From Bryobacterales bacterium KBS 96 (GTDB lineage Bacteria > Acidobacteriota > Terriglobia > Bryobacterales > Bryobacteraceae), in contig KB906767.1 in assembly GCA_000381625.1 (NCBI GenBank), positions 5,137,357 to 5,201,356 of the forward strand: 64,000 nt of DNA, written 5' to 3'. The notes beneath the pieces are model-generated. The model was not told where the DNA came from and made no database searches. It saw nothing but the letters and a program-made list of their open reading frames with translations. The first letter of the stretch is position 1; each line of letters starts with the position of its first letter. Below are positions 16,614-25,603 of the stretch, piece after piece. The position numbers and the translations under genes were made by a program.

Positions 16614-18170
16614 ATGAATGGAGCTGAGTGTCTGCTGAGAACTCTCGTGAACAACGAGATTGGGACGTGCTTTATGAATCCGGGGACGTCGGAGATGCAC
16701 TTTGTTGCCGCTCTCGACCGCGTGCCTGGGATGCGCGCCATTCTTTGCCTCTTTGAAGGCGTTTGTTCGGGGGCCGCGGATGGCTATGCGCGCATGCTGA
16801 GGAAACCGGCCGCTACGCTGCTTCACCTGGGACCCGGGCTCGCGAACGGCCTTTCCAATTTTCACAACGCGCGTAAAGCAAGATCGCCAATCGTAAGCAT
16901 TGTCGGCGAGCACTCGACGCGGCACTTGCGCTACGATGCTCCACTCTCGGCGGACATTCCTGCCTTTGCGTCGGGAGTATCAGACGACATCCACGTCGTT
17001 CGCCAGGGGGACGAACTGGGGGATGCCACGCTGGCGGCCATCGGGGCGGCGGTTAAGCCGCCGGGGCAAGTCTCCATGCTAATTATTCCAGCCGATATCT
17101 CCTGGTCCGATGCCGGAGAACCCGTGGCGGCCATGGCCTTTCCGACTCGCGAGGAAGCGGGTGACGACGCAGTCCACGAAGCGGCTAATCTGCTCCGTTC
17201 CCAACAGAATGTCGGATTACTTCTCGGTGGAACGGCGCTGACCGGCGCCGCGCTTGAAGCGGCGGGCCGACTCGTATCTGCAACCGGCGTCCGTGTCTTC
17301 GCCGACCGCAACGCCGCCCGAACGGAATCGGGTCGGGGTCGCTTTCAACCGTGCCGCATTCCCTATTTCCCGGAGCCGGCTCGGCAAGCGCTCGCCGGTC
17401 TGCGCCATATCATCCTCGTTGAAGCGAAGCCTCCGGTCTCGTTTTTCGGATACCCAGGATGCCCAAGCGATCTCCTCCCGGAAGGCTGCGAAATCCACCA
17501 TCTGGCGAAGATCGACGAATATGGCCCTTCCGCGCTCGCCGCACTGGTCCATGAATGCGGCTGCGGGAAGTCACACACGGAGCGAAACACGCAAGCGCCT
17601 ACTCCGCTGCCCGAATTTGGCGACCTCACGCCGGATACCGTCGGAGCCGTTGTCAGCGCACTCCTTCCTGAAGGCGCGATCGTTTCGGACGAGACGGTTT
17701 CCTCGAGCGCGCCGGTGTGGAATCACCTGCTTCGCGCAGCTCCTTACGACCATTTGCCCGTGACCGGTGGGTCAATCGGTCAGGGACTTCCCGTGGCGCT
17801 GGGCGCGGCCGTGGCTTGTCCCGGACGCAAGGTCATCGCGCTCGAAGCCGACGGAAGCGGAATGTACACGCCGCAGGCCCTGTGGAGCATGGCGCGCGAA
17901 TCGGCCGACGTCACGGTCGTCGTCTTCTCCAACCGGCGCTATGGCATTCTCGATGTCGAGATGCGCCGCACTGGCGCCGAAGGCTTTGGTCCGGCGGCGA
18001 ATAAGATGATCGATATCGGTCGGCCGGATCTGGATTGGGTAATGCTTTCTCAAGCCATGGGTGTGCCGGCTGCAAGAGCTGCCGACACCGAAGAATTCCG
18101 GCGCCAATTCAGCCACGCAATCGGAGAACACGGTCCGCGTCTGATTGAAGCAGTGCTAGCCGGGAGTTAA
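16614..18170 (+). CDS. Thiamine-diphosphate enzyme, acetolactate synthase/benzoylformate decarboxylase-like
   Basis: 518 residues. N-terminal Pyr domain with the catalytic Glu in LFEGVCSGAADGYAR, a central domain, then a C-terminal PP domain with GGSIGQGLPVALGAAVA and ADGSGMYTPQALW (the metal/TPP site) and VVVFSNRRYGIL. ATG 16614 has GGAAGAG upstream. Such proteins are often annotated as acetolactate synthase large subunit, but the sequence resembles stand-alone decarboxylases, and no ilvN or ilvC is near. It converges on an MFS carrier gene with a 1-bp gap. Probably acts on a 2-oxo acid. Confidence 0.8.
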   Translation: MNGAECLLRTLVNNEIGTCFMNPGTSEMHFVAALDRVPGMRAILCLFEGVCSGAADGYARMLRKPAATLLHLGPGLANGLSNFHNARKARSPIVSIVGEHSTRHLRYDAPLSADIPAFASGVSDDIHVVRQGDELGDATLAAIGAAVKPPGQVSMLIIPADISWSDAGEPVAAMAFPTREEAGDDAVHEAANLLRSQQNVGLLLGGTALTGAALEAAGRLVSATGVRVFADRNAARTESGRGRFQPCRIPYFPEPARQALAGLRHIILVEAKPPVSFFGYPGCPSDLLPEGCEIHHLAKIDEYGPSALAALVHECGCGKSHTERNTQAPTPLPEFGDLTPDTVGAVVSALLPEGAIVSDETVSSSAPVWNHLLRAAPYDHLPVTGGSIGQGLPVALGAAVACPGRKVIALEADGSGMYTPQALWSMARESADVTVVVFSNRRYGILDVEMRRTGAEGFGPAANKMIDIGRPDLDWVMLSQAMGVPAARAADTEEFRRQFSHAIGEHGPRLIEAVLAGS

Positions 18171-18171
18171 A

Positions 18172-19452
18172 TCATCCCTCAACCGCAAGCCGGCGGGCCG
18201 GGTTGATCCACAGCCAGCAGACTGCGCCGAGCAGATAGAGTACGCCCGTGATGTAGAGCGGCGCATTCCAATTCGCAAAATGCTGGACAATTAAGCCAAC
18301 CACAATGGGGCTGAGCACGCCGCCCACTTGCCCGGAAGTGTTCATCGCCGCGCCTACGACGCCGGTATGATCGCCGCCGATCTCAATGCAGGTGCTCCAC
18401 GCGGCCCCTAGCAGGAAATTGGAGGCCGCTCCCGCCAGCGAGATTAACACCACCGCAAGGATCGACTGAGGACACAGCGTCCCCGCGATCATGAAGATTC
18501 CGGCCGCCGCCAGCGATCCCCCGCCTACCGAAGCACGGCCAATCCGCAAACCGAAGCGCGCGGTCAGACGATCCGTTGTGAGACCCCCGAGCAGATCCGC
18601 CAGAACACTGAGCGTTAGCGGCAAACCAGCGGCAATCCCGAGCGAAACAGCGGAAAAACCGCGCGTAGCCTTCAGATATGTCGGCAGCCATGTGATGTAG
18701 AAATAGAAACCATATGTCTGCGTGAAATACATCCCGCAGAGTCCGAGCACGGAGCGGTTTGCAAGCAACGCTTTCCATTCCGCGCGTCCCATTTGATGAC
18801 TATCGGACGCGTGCCGGCCCGCTTCTATGTACGCCAGTTCCGCGTCGTTCACCGACGGATGATCCGCGGGCTCATCGCGAAACCATCGAAACCAGGCAAT
18901 CGCCCATACGAAACCCACCGAGCCGAAAACCGCGAACATCACCCGCCAGTGGAAATACCCAAGCAGCGCCGCTACCAGTAATGGTGTCAAGCCTCCGGCA
19001 AGATGTGCGCCCATGAAGAACGTTCCTTGTGCGGCGCCGCGCTCCTTCATCGGGAACCAGCGCGAAAACGTCCGCGCAACATTCGGCCATGCGCCCGCTT
19101 CGCCAACGCCGAACAAGAATCGTATGAGGAGCAGCGATACGTAGCTGAACGCGGCGCCGGTCATCATCGTGAAGACGGACCACCATAGAACAATCCTGGT
19201 AAGAACCCGCCGCGTGCCAACTTTGTCGCCCCACCACCCGGTCGGAATTTCGAAAATGCCATAGGCAAGGGTGAACGCGCTGAACACGAAACTCATCTCG
19301 ACACGGCTGAGTTTCAAATCGCGCATCATGTCGGGAGCGGTGATCGAAATGCAGACGCGGTCGAGATAGGTAATGGCCGCGAGAGCCACCGTCATGCCAA
19401 GGACCTTGTAACGGGCTCGCGTACGGGCCGCCGCAAGAGCCGGGGCGCTCAA
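18172..19452 (-). CDS. MFS transporter, anion:cation symporter (hexuronate/glucarate) type
   Basis: 426 residues with about 12 hydrophobic segments. ITYLDRVCISITAPDM in helix 1 and GWWGDKVGTRRVL in the loop between helices 2 and 3 are the pattern of the ACS family (sugar acids, phthalate, sialate). Start is TTG 19452, supported by AAAGG 8 nt upstream. Together with the sugar-acid dehydratase and glycerate kinase elsewhere in the window it suggests uptake of sugar acids (inference). Confidence 0.85.
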   Translation of the reverse strand: MSAPALAAARTRARYKVLGMTVALAAITYLDRVCISITAPDMMRDLKLSRVEMSFVFSAFTLAYGIFEIPTGWWGDKVGTRRVLTRIVLWWSVFTMMTGAAFSYVSLLLIRFLFGVGEAGAWPNVARTFSRWFPMKERGAAQGTFFMGAHLAGGLTPLLVAALLGYFHWRVMFAVFGSVGFVWAIAWFRWFRDEPADHPSVNDAELAYIEAGRHASDSHQMGRAEWKALLANRSVLGLCGMYFTQTYGFYFYITWLPTYLKATRGFSAVSLGIAAGLPLTLSVLADLLGGLTTDRLTARFGLRIGRASVGGGSLAAAGIFMIAGTLCPQSILAVVLISLAGAASNFLLGAAWSTCIEIGGDHTGVVGAAMNTSGQVGGVLSPIVVGLIVQHFANWNAPLYITGVLYLLGAVCWLWINPARRLAVEG

Positions 19453-19855
19453 CGCCGGCCTTTCAGACGAGATGCTTTATGCTCCTGAAGGAGAAGCTTT
19501 TGAATCGAAATAATCGGGGCATTGCGTTGCATCGTGGCAAATAAATCCGGTGTGCTTCTTAACAAGATATATTGCGGTAGTGGGAGCGGTGGGATCGGCT
19601 CCTAAGAGTCATCCTGCGATCCTGTTCCAAATCGGCACAAATGCGTCATCGTACTGGTACGTATCCTTAACACCTGACGTACTTCGATAGCCGTTACAGT
19701 ATTTCGGTTTGCTTCCATTCCTGATTCAATCAATCAAGTAAGCACGATCCGAACGTCAAGCGCGCGGGTCGCGAGAAGAATCCGGAAGGTTTGGCCGTCG
19801 TCCCAGCCTTTCATCGAGGACGTCCGCTCCTTGCCTCTGAAAAGGAAAATACCGG
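19453..19855. other. Intergenic stretch of about 400 bp, no gene seen
   Basis: Between the divergent MFS gene and a small plus-strand frame. It contains a 12-bp palindrome CGTACTGGTACG at about 19651-19662 and otherwise nothing recognisable. It should hold promoters for both sides. Confidence 0.35.
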
Positions 19856-20077
19856 TTGTCACATTGGATAGTACGAGTAAGCGCGGGTTCGAACTCGGCA
19901 GAGTGTCTCCATTGTTCCTATGACGAGGCGTCAGCGACTACGAAAGCTCTGCTGGCCGACGATGATGCCGAATTTTCGAGGGTCGAAATTATAGGTCCTA
20001 ACGGCATTTTGCAGGCGGCTTACGAACGCGGCCACTTACTCCAAACACCTTACGCCGCTACTAAATCTCACGGGTGA
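19856..20077 (+). CDS. Small hypothetical protein
   Basis: 73 residues from a TTG start with AAAGGA about 9 nt upstream. The sequence alternates hydrophobic and polar residues (HWIVRVSAGSNSAECLHC, then VEIIGPNGILQAAYER) and could form a small alpha/beta domain; it has one CxxC-like pair (CLHC). No known family recognised. The good ribosome binding site and non-shadow location argue for a real gene, but the TTG start and size keep this uncertain. Confidence 0.45.
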   Translation: MSHWIVRVSAGSNSAECLHCSYDEASATTKALLADDDAEFSRVEIIGPNGILQAAYERGHLLQTPYAATKSHG

Positions 20078-20163
20078 GGCAATAGTTTTCACGCCCGCGC
20101 TAGCCTAACTTGGAATCGAACCCCATCGCTGGTTGGTACATACATCCTGGAGGAGGATAACGC

Positions 20164-20493
20164 ATGGTACTTGAATTTTCGCACTGGGCGCCGGTAACAA
20201 TGGCCGTTGTCGCCGGGCTTTTGATTCTGCTTCGTCACATGAACGTTTCAAAGGATCGCCGGTCTCTCGGCCAATGGACAATTCTCGCCCTGTACAGGAT
20301 GGTTCGCTTCTTTTGGGCGGTAGTTCGCGCCGTCGATCTCGGTTATCTGGAGTATCGCCGTATCATTCAGGAATCGAGCATCGAGATCGAGAATGAGAAA
20401 TTCCTCGGGAAAATCGTGAAAGTATCGCCGGGTGAGGACATCCACAACGCCCTGCAGTGGCAGCCGGCCGAAACCTTCGAATGCAGACTGTGA
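20164..20493 (+). CDS. Small single-pass membrane protein of unknown function
   Basis: 109 residues. Strong ribosome binding site (TGGAGGAGG) 8 nt before ATG 20164. One clear membrane segment near residues 9-25 (APVTMAVVAGLLILLRH) and a second amphipathic or membrane stretch around ILALYRMVRFFWAVVRAV, then a charged soluble tail. It follows the preceding small gene by 86 bp. Function unknown. Confidence 0.6.
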   Translation: MVLEFSHWAPVTMAVVAGLLILLRHMNVSKDRRSLGQWTILALYRMVRFFWAVVRAVDLGYLEYRRIIQESSIEIENEKFLGKIVKVSPGEDIHNALQWQPAETFECRL

Positions 20494-20520
20494 TCCTACA
20501 AGAAAGATTTAGTCGGTGGT

Positions 20521-20719
20521 GGCGCGGACACTCTTGTCCGCCGTGCCGAGACTCGCCTCGACTCTGCACGCGGAGGAGCCCGGCTGAAGAGCCTGCGCCA
20601 CGAAAAATCAACTGGGCCGTAAAGCGCGCATAGCGGTTAGTTCCTAAAGCCAGGCTAAGAGCCTGATCCACGGTTCTCGCCCGTCATCCTGAATATCGAA
20701 TCTGAGAGCCTGCGCACAG
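20521..20719. repeat. Intergenic repeat cluster with hairpins
   Basis: GCGGACA-CTCT-TGTCCGC (20524-20541) is a perfect hairpin, followed by a second small one around CGAGACTCGCCTCG. Three short direct repeats of the form AGAGCCTGcgCCACG follow at 20588-20602, 20658-20673 and 20705-20719. The region is non-coding and lies between convergent genes. I take it as a dispersed intergenic repeat of acidobacterial type. Confidence 0.55.
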
Positions 20720-20751
20720 TACGTTTCTATCTGCCGCTCGATGCACCCGCG

Positions 20752-21651
20752 TTAATCGTCGCTCCCCAAAATGGAGCCAATCACGCCGCCAACAACGCCG
20801 CCGCCGAGCATGTCCACGGCGCGGTGCTCATCGCCGCCATGCGCCGTAGGAGCGAGTTCGTGCCGCAGTCGCTCCAACGTCAGGCTTTGAACAATTACTC
20901 TTCCCGGTCCGGTCATTGTCGCCAGGAAAATGCCTTCGCCGCCGAAAATCGCCGTGCGAATGCTGCCGACCATCTGAATATCGTAATCGACGGTTGGATC
21001 GAAAGCGACCAGATGCCCGGTCTGAACCTGAATCTGTTCCCCGGCGGCAAGATCGAACTCGACGAAGTCTCCGCCCGCGTGAACGAACACGCTGCCGGGG
21101 CCGGTCAGCTTTTCAAGAATGAAGCCTTCGCCGCCCAATAAGCCCGCTCCCAGCCGCCGCACCAGCGCGATGTCCAACTGGACAGTGGACTGGGCAAACA
21201 GAAACCCGTCCCGTTGGACCATAATGCTCTGACCGGCAGCCAGGTCGAAGACGTGGATTTTGCCGGGATAGTGTCCCGCAAAACCGACTTCCCCAGCCAA
21301 CTCCGTGTGGAAATGCGTCATCATGATCGATTCGCCCATCAGCTTGCGCTTGAACGCCCCGAGCAGTTTCTGGCCGAGACTGTTTCCGGTCATACGAGTC
21401 TCCCAATAAACATTCGAAGACTTGTAGACCATCTTGCCGGCTTCGGCGTAAATTTCCTGGCCGGGCTTCAGATGCACGCGCGCGACCTGTAGATTGTGCC
21501 CTTCAATGTTGTATTGCAAAGGCTCCGGCGGGAGTGCCGGCGGGTATGTGTTCGCCCCGGCAACCGCTCCACTGCCAGTCGGCGTGCCGCAGTTCAGGCA
21601 AAAGCGCGCATCGTTCGAAAGCTGGGTCCCGCAATTCGTACAGAAGGCCAT
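20752..21651 (-). CDS. AIM24-family protein with N-terminal zinc ribbon
   Basis: 299 residues. N-terminal CTNCGTQLSNDARFCLNCG is a zinc ribbon (residues ~4-22), followed by a Pro-rich linker and an AIM24/TIGR00266 beta domain with repeated GEGF/GGEGIF and LTGPG motifs (GGEGFILEKLTGPGSVF, GGEGIFLATMTGPGRV). A Gly-rich hydrophobic tail (MLGGGVVGGVIGSILG) could insert in a membrane. ATG 21651 was chosen because the ribbon starts there. Role unknown in bacteria. Confidence 0.82.
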   Translation of the reverse strand: MAFCTNCGTQLSNDARFCLNCGTPTGSGAVAGANTYPPALPPEPLQYNIEGHNLQVARVHLKPGQEIYAEAGKMVYKSSNVYWETRMTGNSLGQKLLGAFKRKLMGESIMMTHFHTELAGEVGFAGHYPGKIHVFDLAAGQSIMVQRDGFLFAQSTVQLDIALVRRLGAGLLGGEGFILEKLTGPGSVFVHAGGDFVEFDLAAGEQIQVQTGHLVAFDPTVDYDIQMVGSIRTAIFGGEGIFLATMTGPGRVIVQSLTLERLRHELAPTAHGGDEHRAVDMLGGGVVGGVIGSILGSDD

Positions 21652-21894
21652 ATAGTCCAAATAGTAAACGACGTACCGGACGGAATGTTCCCTATTTCTC
21701 GACTTGCTGAAACGAGCCAACGCCGCACATTGCATCTTGACGCAAACTGGCAATTTTAGATAGCGATTAAGCCCTCTAAGTTTCAGAAATCACGGTCGGC
21801 AACGCTGTTGTTTCAGGTACTAGGGAACACGTTTCTGGTTTCAACAGATACCCTTTTCAATACGCCGTTTTCGTTGTACGATTATGGCTTGATC

Positions 21895-22161
21895 ATGTTG
21901 GGTCGTGAAGAAATGGACCCGTTGGCGCCGCAGCGGGAGGCTGCGATGTTCTACGGGCTATTCCTGCGCGGACACCCCGCGGATGCCCTTCGGGAAGATA
22001 TCGACGTGCCGAAGCCGATTCTCGCCAAGTGGCTGAAACCACGACGTTACGAAGATAATTTCCGGGATTCGCTACAGCGGATGTACGCCTACCGCAAGCA
22101 GGTGCTGGCGATTTTCGACGAGCTGGTCTTCAAAGAGAAGCACCGTATGCGTGTACACTGA
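21895..22161 (+). CDS. Hypothetical protein, possibly HTH-like
   Basis: 88 residues from ATG 21895 (21913 ATG and 21808 TTG are also possible in-frame starts; none has a convincing ribosome binding site). The region ALREDIDVPKPILAKWLKPRRYEDNF looks like a helix-turn-helix, and the rest is helical and charged. It converges on the histidine kinase gene. No family recognised. Confidence 0.5.
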   Translation: MLGREEMDPLAPQREAAMFYGLFLRGHPADALREDIDVPKPILAKWLKPRRYEDNFRDSLQRMYAYRKQVLAIFDELVFKEKHRMRVH

Positions 22162-22196
22162 TTCGCCGTGCCCGCACACTTTCGATCCAATTGAGC

Positions 22197-23705
22197 CTAC
22201 GTTCGGGTTTCTGTCGTGACCGGCGCGGCCACCGCCGCAGTGATTACTGCTCCTCGCGTCGGCAGTGTAACGGTGAACCTGGAGCCTCGGCCTACCTCGC
22301 TTGCGACGTGTATCTCCCCGCCGTGCGATTTGACGATGCTCGAGACAAAACTGAGGCCCAGGCCTAGCCCCTTTTCGGGATTCGGATCGGGCACCCGGTA
22401 AAAGCGGTCGAAAATATGCATCAGATGGTCCGCTGGGATGCCAATGCCGGAATCCTCCACGATAATGCGAGCCTGCTCGCCGACAGTTTCGGCCCATGCC
22501 TTCACCGTGCCCCCGCAGGGCGTATATTTAAGCGCGTTCGAGAGCAGGTTTGTAATCACCCGCTCCATCTGCGTTCGATCGGCTTCGCAGGGGACGCTCT
22601 CCGCGCGCGAAGTGCTGAGTTGCACGCCGGCCGCTTCAGCCGGGATCTGGAACTGCTCGACAAGGTCCACAACCATCTCGTTCAGGTCCACGCGGGTCCG
22701 ATGAATCGGCAGTTGCCCCGTTTCCGAATACGAGAGCAGCAGAAGAGCCCGAATGAGATTCGAGAGGCGTTCGACATCCTGTAGCGCGTTCTCAATCGCT
22801 TCCCGAAGCTGCTCGGGACGGCTTGCCGTGAACAGCGCCACCTCCAGTTGCCCTTGAATCGCGGTCAGTGGGGTTCGCAGCTCATGCGAAACGTCGGTTG
22901 AGAACTGGCGGATTTGATCGAACGACGTCTTCAAACGCCGGCTCATTCGATTGAACGACTCGATTAGCCGGTCCAGCTCATCGTTGGCCCCTCGCAGCGG
23001 GATCTGCAGCCCCAGATTGGAGCCGGTAATATCGCGCGCCGCGTGCTCCACCGCCTGCAGCGCGGTCAAAGCGCGCCCCGCCGAAAACCAGCTTGCCAGC
23101 ACGCACAGAAGAATCGCGACCGGCGTGAACAGGAAAAAGTAATAGCGGCGAAAACGGTTCAGGAGTTGCGTGTTGTCGGCGAGGCTGCGGCCTAAGGCTA
23201 CATACCAGTTGCGATGGTGCACAGTGTCCACCAGGATGCTGCTGACTACACGATAGGGCCCGTAATCGTCGCCTGGAATCGTTTTGAAGATGGGAGTCTT
23301 CGTCGCTTCGATCTGCTTCAGTTCCTGGAGGATTGCGGAACGATTGGTCATCGGATCGAACGCATGGCCGGTCGTGCCGTACCATACGGTCCCGTCTTCA
23401 CCGGCTACAACGTATGCCCGCTGAAGCCGGTCGACGGCGGCCGCTTCATCCGGATCGCTCATGTCCGCGAACCAGTATGGATGACCGTCACTTTCGTCGA
23501 AATGAATATAACCGCGGAGCGCGGCCAGTTCATCTACCAGCGCCTGCTCGCTCTGCCCCGCCAGGATTGTCCGCAGCAATGCCGTTCCCACCAGGCCCAG
23601 CGCGATGGTGATGACGGTCAATAGCAGCAGGAATGTGCTTGCCAGGCGAAAACGCAGCGTCCGAAATATCGTGATGCTTCGGATTCGCTGTACAAGCGTC
23701 TTCAT
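22197..23705 (-). CDS. Sensor histidine kinase
   Basis: 502 residues. Membrane segments at about 20-45 and 187-208 enclose a ~140-residue periplasmic sensor region; HAMP about 210-263; phospho-acceptor His274 in STDVSHELRTPL; then N box NLLSNALKY, G1 VEDSGIGIP, F box FDRFYR, G2 GLGLGLSFV. Architecture and the OmpR-type partner next door resemble heavy-metal or QseC-like kinases. The signal is unknown. It starts 6 bp after the response regulator gene stop, so they form one operon. Confidence 0.93.
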   Translation of the reverse strand: MKTLVQRIRSITIFRTLRFRLASTFLLLLTVITIALGLVGTALLRTILAGQSEQALVDELAALRGYIHFDESDGHPYWFADMSDPDEAAAVDRLQRAYVVAGEDGTVWYGTTGHAFDPMTNRSAILQELKQIEATKTPIFKTIPGDDYGPYRVVSSILVDTVHHRNWYVALGRSLADNTQLLNRFRRYYFFLFTPVAILLCVLASWFSAGRALTALQAVEHAARDITGSNLGLQIPLRGANDELDRLIESFNRMSRRLKTSFDQIRQFSTDVSHELRTPLTAIQGQLEVALFTASRPEQLREAIENALQDVERLSNLIRALLLLSYSETGQLPIHRTRVDLNEMVVDLVEQFQIPAEAAGVQLSTSRAESVPCEADRTQMERVITNLLSNALKYTPCGGTVKAWAETVGEQARIIVEDSGIGIPADHLMHIFDRFYRVPDPNPEKGLGLGLSFVSSIVKSHGGEIHVASEVGRGSRFTVTLPTRGAVITAAVAAPVTTETRT

Positions 23706-23711
23706 GGTCCG

Positions 23712-24443
23712 CTACCGGTTATCAGAATGCGAAGAAGCGTCCTCCGTGTGTGGTGGATGCGTGGATTCCTGCGGGTCCGGAGCGTCCAGCATATAGCCGA
23801 TGCCGCGGACCGTATGAATCATCTTGAGCGGGAACTGATCGTCGATTTTGCTGCGCAAATGACGGATGTAGACATCCACAATGTTCGTCAGCCCGTCGTA
23901 ATCCATGTCCCAGACGTGCTCGACAATCATAGTTCGGCTGAGGGGCCGCCCGCGGTTGCGCATCATGTATTCGAGAATGCTGAACTCTTTCGGTGCGAGT
24001 TCAATGCCTTCATTGGCGCGTGTCACTTTCCGCCGGATGCAATCGAGGGCCAAGTCGCCCACCTGCAGCTTTTCGGGCGTGGGTTGCCCGCGCCGGAGAA
24101 GCACTCGTACACGCGCCAGCAGTTCCACGAATGCGAATGGCTTTACGAGGTAATCGTCGGCTCCTTGTTCCAACCCCTTGACGCGGTCGTCCACCGAATC
24201 GCGGGCGGAAAGAATCAGAATCGGAGGAATCACCTTCCGATTGCGAATCTTCTGCAGGACCGAAAGGCCGTCTGTATCGGGCAGTCCGAGATCGAGAATG
24301 ACAAGATCATACTCGGTGGAGTGCACCATATCGACGGCAGCGGCGCCAGTGTTCGCTACGTCAACTGCGTAGCCGGCGCTCTCCAATCCCCGCGACAGGA
24401 AATCGGCGATCCGTTTTTCGTCTTCCACCACCAGAATGCGCAT
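23712..24443 (-). CDS. OmpR/PhoB-family response regulator
   Basis: 243 residues from ATG 24443. Receiver domain with acidic VEDE at 6-9, phospho-acceptor Asp51 (DLVILDLGLPDTDG) and Lys101 in YLVKPFA. The winged-helix effector has RPLSRTMIVEHVWDMDYDGLTNIVDVYI. An in-frame TTG at 24464 is possible but lacks a ribosome binding site. Paired with the histidine kinase directly downstream. Confidence 0.94.
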   Translation of the reverse strand: MRILVVEDEKRIADFLSRGLESAGYAVDVANTGAAAVDMVHSTEYDLVILDLGLPDTDGLSVLQKIRNRKVIPPILILSARDSVDDRVKGLEQGADDYLVKPFAFVELLARVRVLLRRGQPTPEKLQVGDLALDCIRRKVTRANEGIELAPKEFSILEYMMRNRGRPLSRTMIVEHVWDMDYDGLTNIVDVYIRHLRSKIDDQFPLKMIHTVRGIGYMLDAPDPQESTHPPHTEDASSHSDNR

Positions 24444-24493
24444 CGTGTTTTCAAGTCTAGCCAAAAGAAAGAACCGAAGCTACGTCGGCGCGG

Positions 24494-25582
24494 TCAGTCG
24501 CCGGACGCTCCGCGCGGGCTGGGCATCAGGCTTGATCGTAGAAATGCTCCGGAGAGGAAGCCGCGCTTCCGCGCTATCGAAAGAAGAGTCATCAGAACGA
24601 CCAGAACCGCTGAAAAGAGCACCACCTGCGGAACCGTTAGGGATTCCTTCCAGATTCCGAACCAGCGCCCGTAAACCAGCTCGATATGCACCCAATAGAC
24701 CAGCAACGACGTAGTGCCTAATTGGCAGAATAGGCTCCAGCGATGCGCAAGCGCGCCATGGACCCAGACCCAGGCGACCGCCATCAGTATCAGCACAACT
24801 CCCAACTTGACCGCCGCGAGGCCAGGACTGTTCAGCCAGTACTCCGCCTTGGCGTAAACCGAGTACGGCAGATTCGAAAAGTACTGCCCGCCCATTACTA
24901 GGCCGATGCCGATGAGCATCATCCACTGCATCACCTTGCCCATGTCTTCAGGCTTAACGAGGCGGAAGATGCTTCCGACGGACATGCCGAATGCCAGAAA
25001 GCATCCCCAGGGGAATACGCTGAAGTAGTTGAAGTTCGGAACGAAGTAAGCGCGGGCGATCCACGGTATGCCGGGATTATCGATCATCGTGATTAAAGGC
25101 GACAAAACGGCAATCAAAAGTCCTACGATGGCACAGAAACGGACTCGCTCAATCGTGCTGAACACGGCCATGGGTGCCAGCACCAGCATGGTCATGCCCA
25201 TGCAATTCAGAATGTCCACTCGCAGCAGTTCCTTCGCGGGGCTGTAAGGGTATCCCATGGCGAAGAGTGAAATGCGAAATAGAAACGCGAGCAGGAACAG
25301 GTATCCCGATCGCCGCAAGGCTGCCTGGACGCGTTTCCAGGCGGAGGCTCCCTGGCGCTCACGGCTGTCCATGAGGAAAGCGAACGTGATGCCGGTGATA
25401 AACAGGAACATCGCCGGAGCTTCGCCGCCGAAAAATTGCGAGAGCACATACGGCCCCTGGTCCCGCAGATCGCCGCGGGTGAATGAGTGGAAGGAATGTC
25501 CCTGCAGCATAATGAATGCCGCAAGTCCTCTTGTCCAGTCGATAAATGCGAGGCGTGGCGCCTTCTTCTTGCTCTCTGCCAT
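24494..25582 (-). CDS. Heparan-alpha-glucosaminide acetyltransferase-like (DUF1624) membrane protein
   Basis: 362 residues with about 10 membrane segments. FIDWTRGLAAFIMLQGHSFHSF at residues 12-33 carries the conserved D-x-x-R-G and catalytic-type His of the DUF1624/acyltransferase-3-like group; FLFITGITFAFLMD follows. Possibly transfers acyl groups to a surface sugar; the substrate is unknown. On the same strand as the two-component genes, 50 bp upstream of them. Confidence 0.75.
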   Translation of the reverse strand: MAESKKKAPRLAFIDWTRGLAAFIMLQGHSFHSFTRGDLRDQGPYVLSQFFGGEAPAMFLFITGITFAFLMDSRERQGASAWKRVQAALRRSGYLFLLAFLFRISLFAMGYPYSPAKELLRVDILNCMGMTMLVLAPMAVFSTIERVRFCAIVGLLIAVLSPLITMIDNPGIPWIARAYFVPNFNYFSVFPWGCFLAFGMSVGSIFRLVKPEDMGKVMQWMMLIGIGLVMGGQYFSNLPYSVYAKAEYWLNSPGLAAVKLGVVLILMAVAWVWVHGALAHRWSLFCQLGTTSLLVYWVHIELVYGRWFGIWKESLTVPQVVLFSAVLVVLMTLLSIARKRGFLSGAFLRSSLMPSPRGASGD

Positions 25583-25603
25583 TCCTAATGCTTCAGGCCA
25601 GAC

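Noticed and set aside
19651-19662. Palindrome CGTACTGGTACG as a regulatory site
   Set aside because: Too short and isolated; no second copy or promoter link in the window.
19880-19900. GGGTTCGAACTC looks like a tRNA T-arm
   Set aside because: The flanking bases do not pair and no acceptor or anticodon stems can be built around it.
20100-20135. GGGGTTCGATTCC on the minus strand, tRNA-like
   Set aside because: No pairing stem and no cloverleaf within 80 nt.
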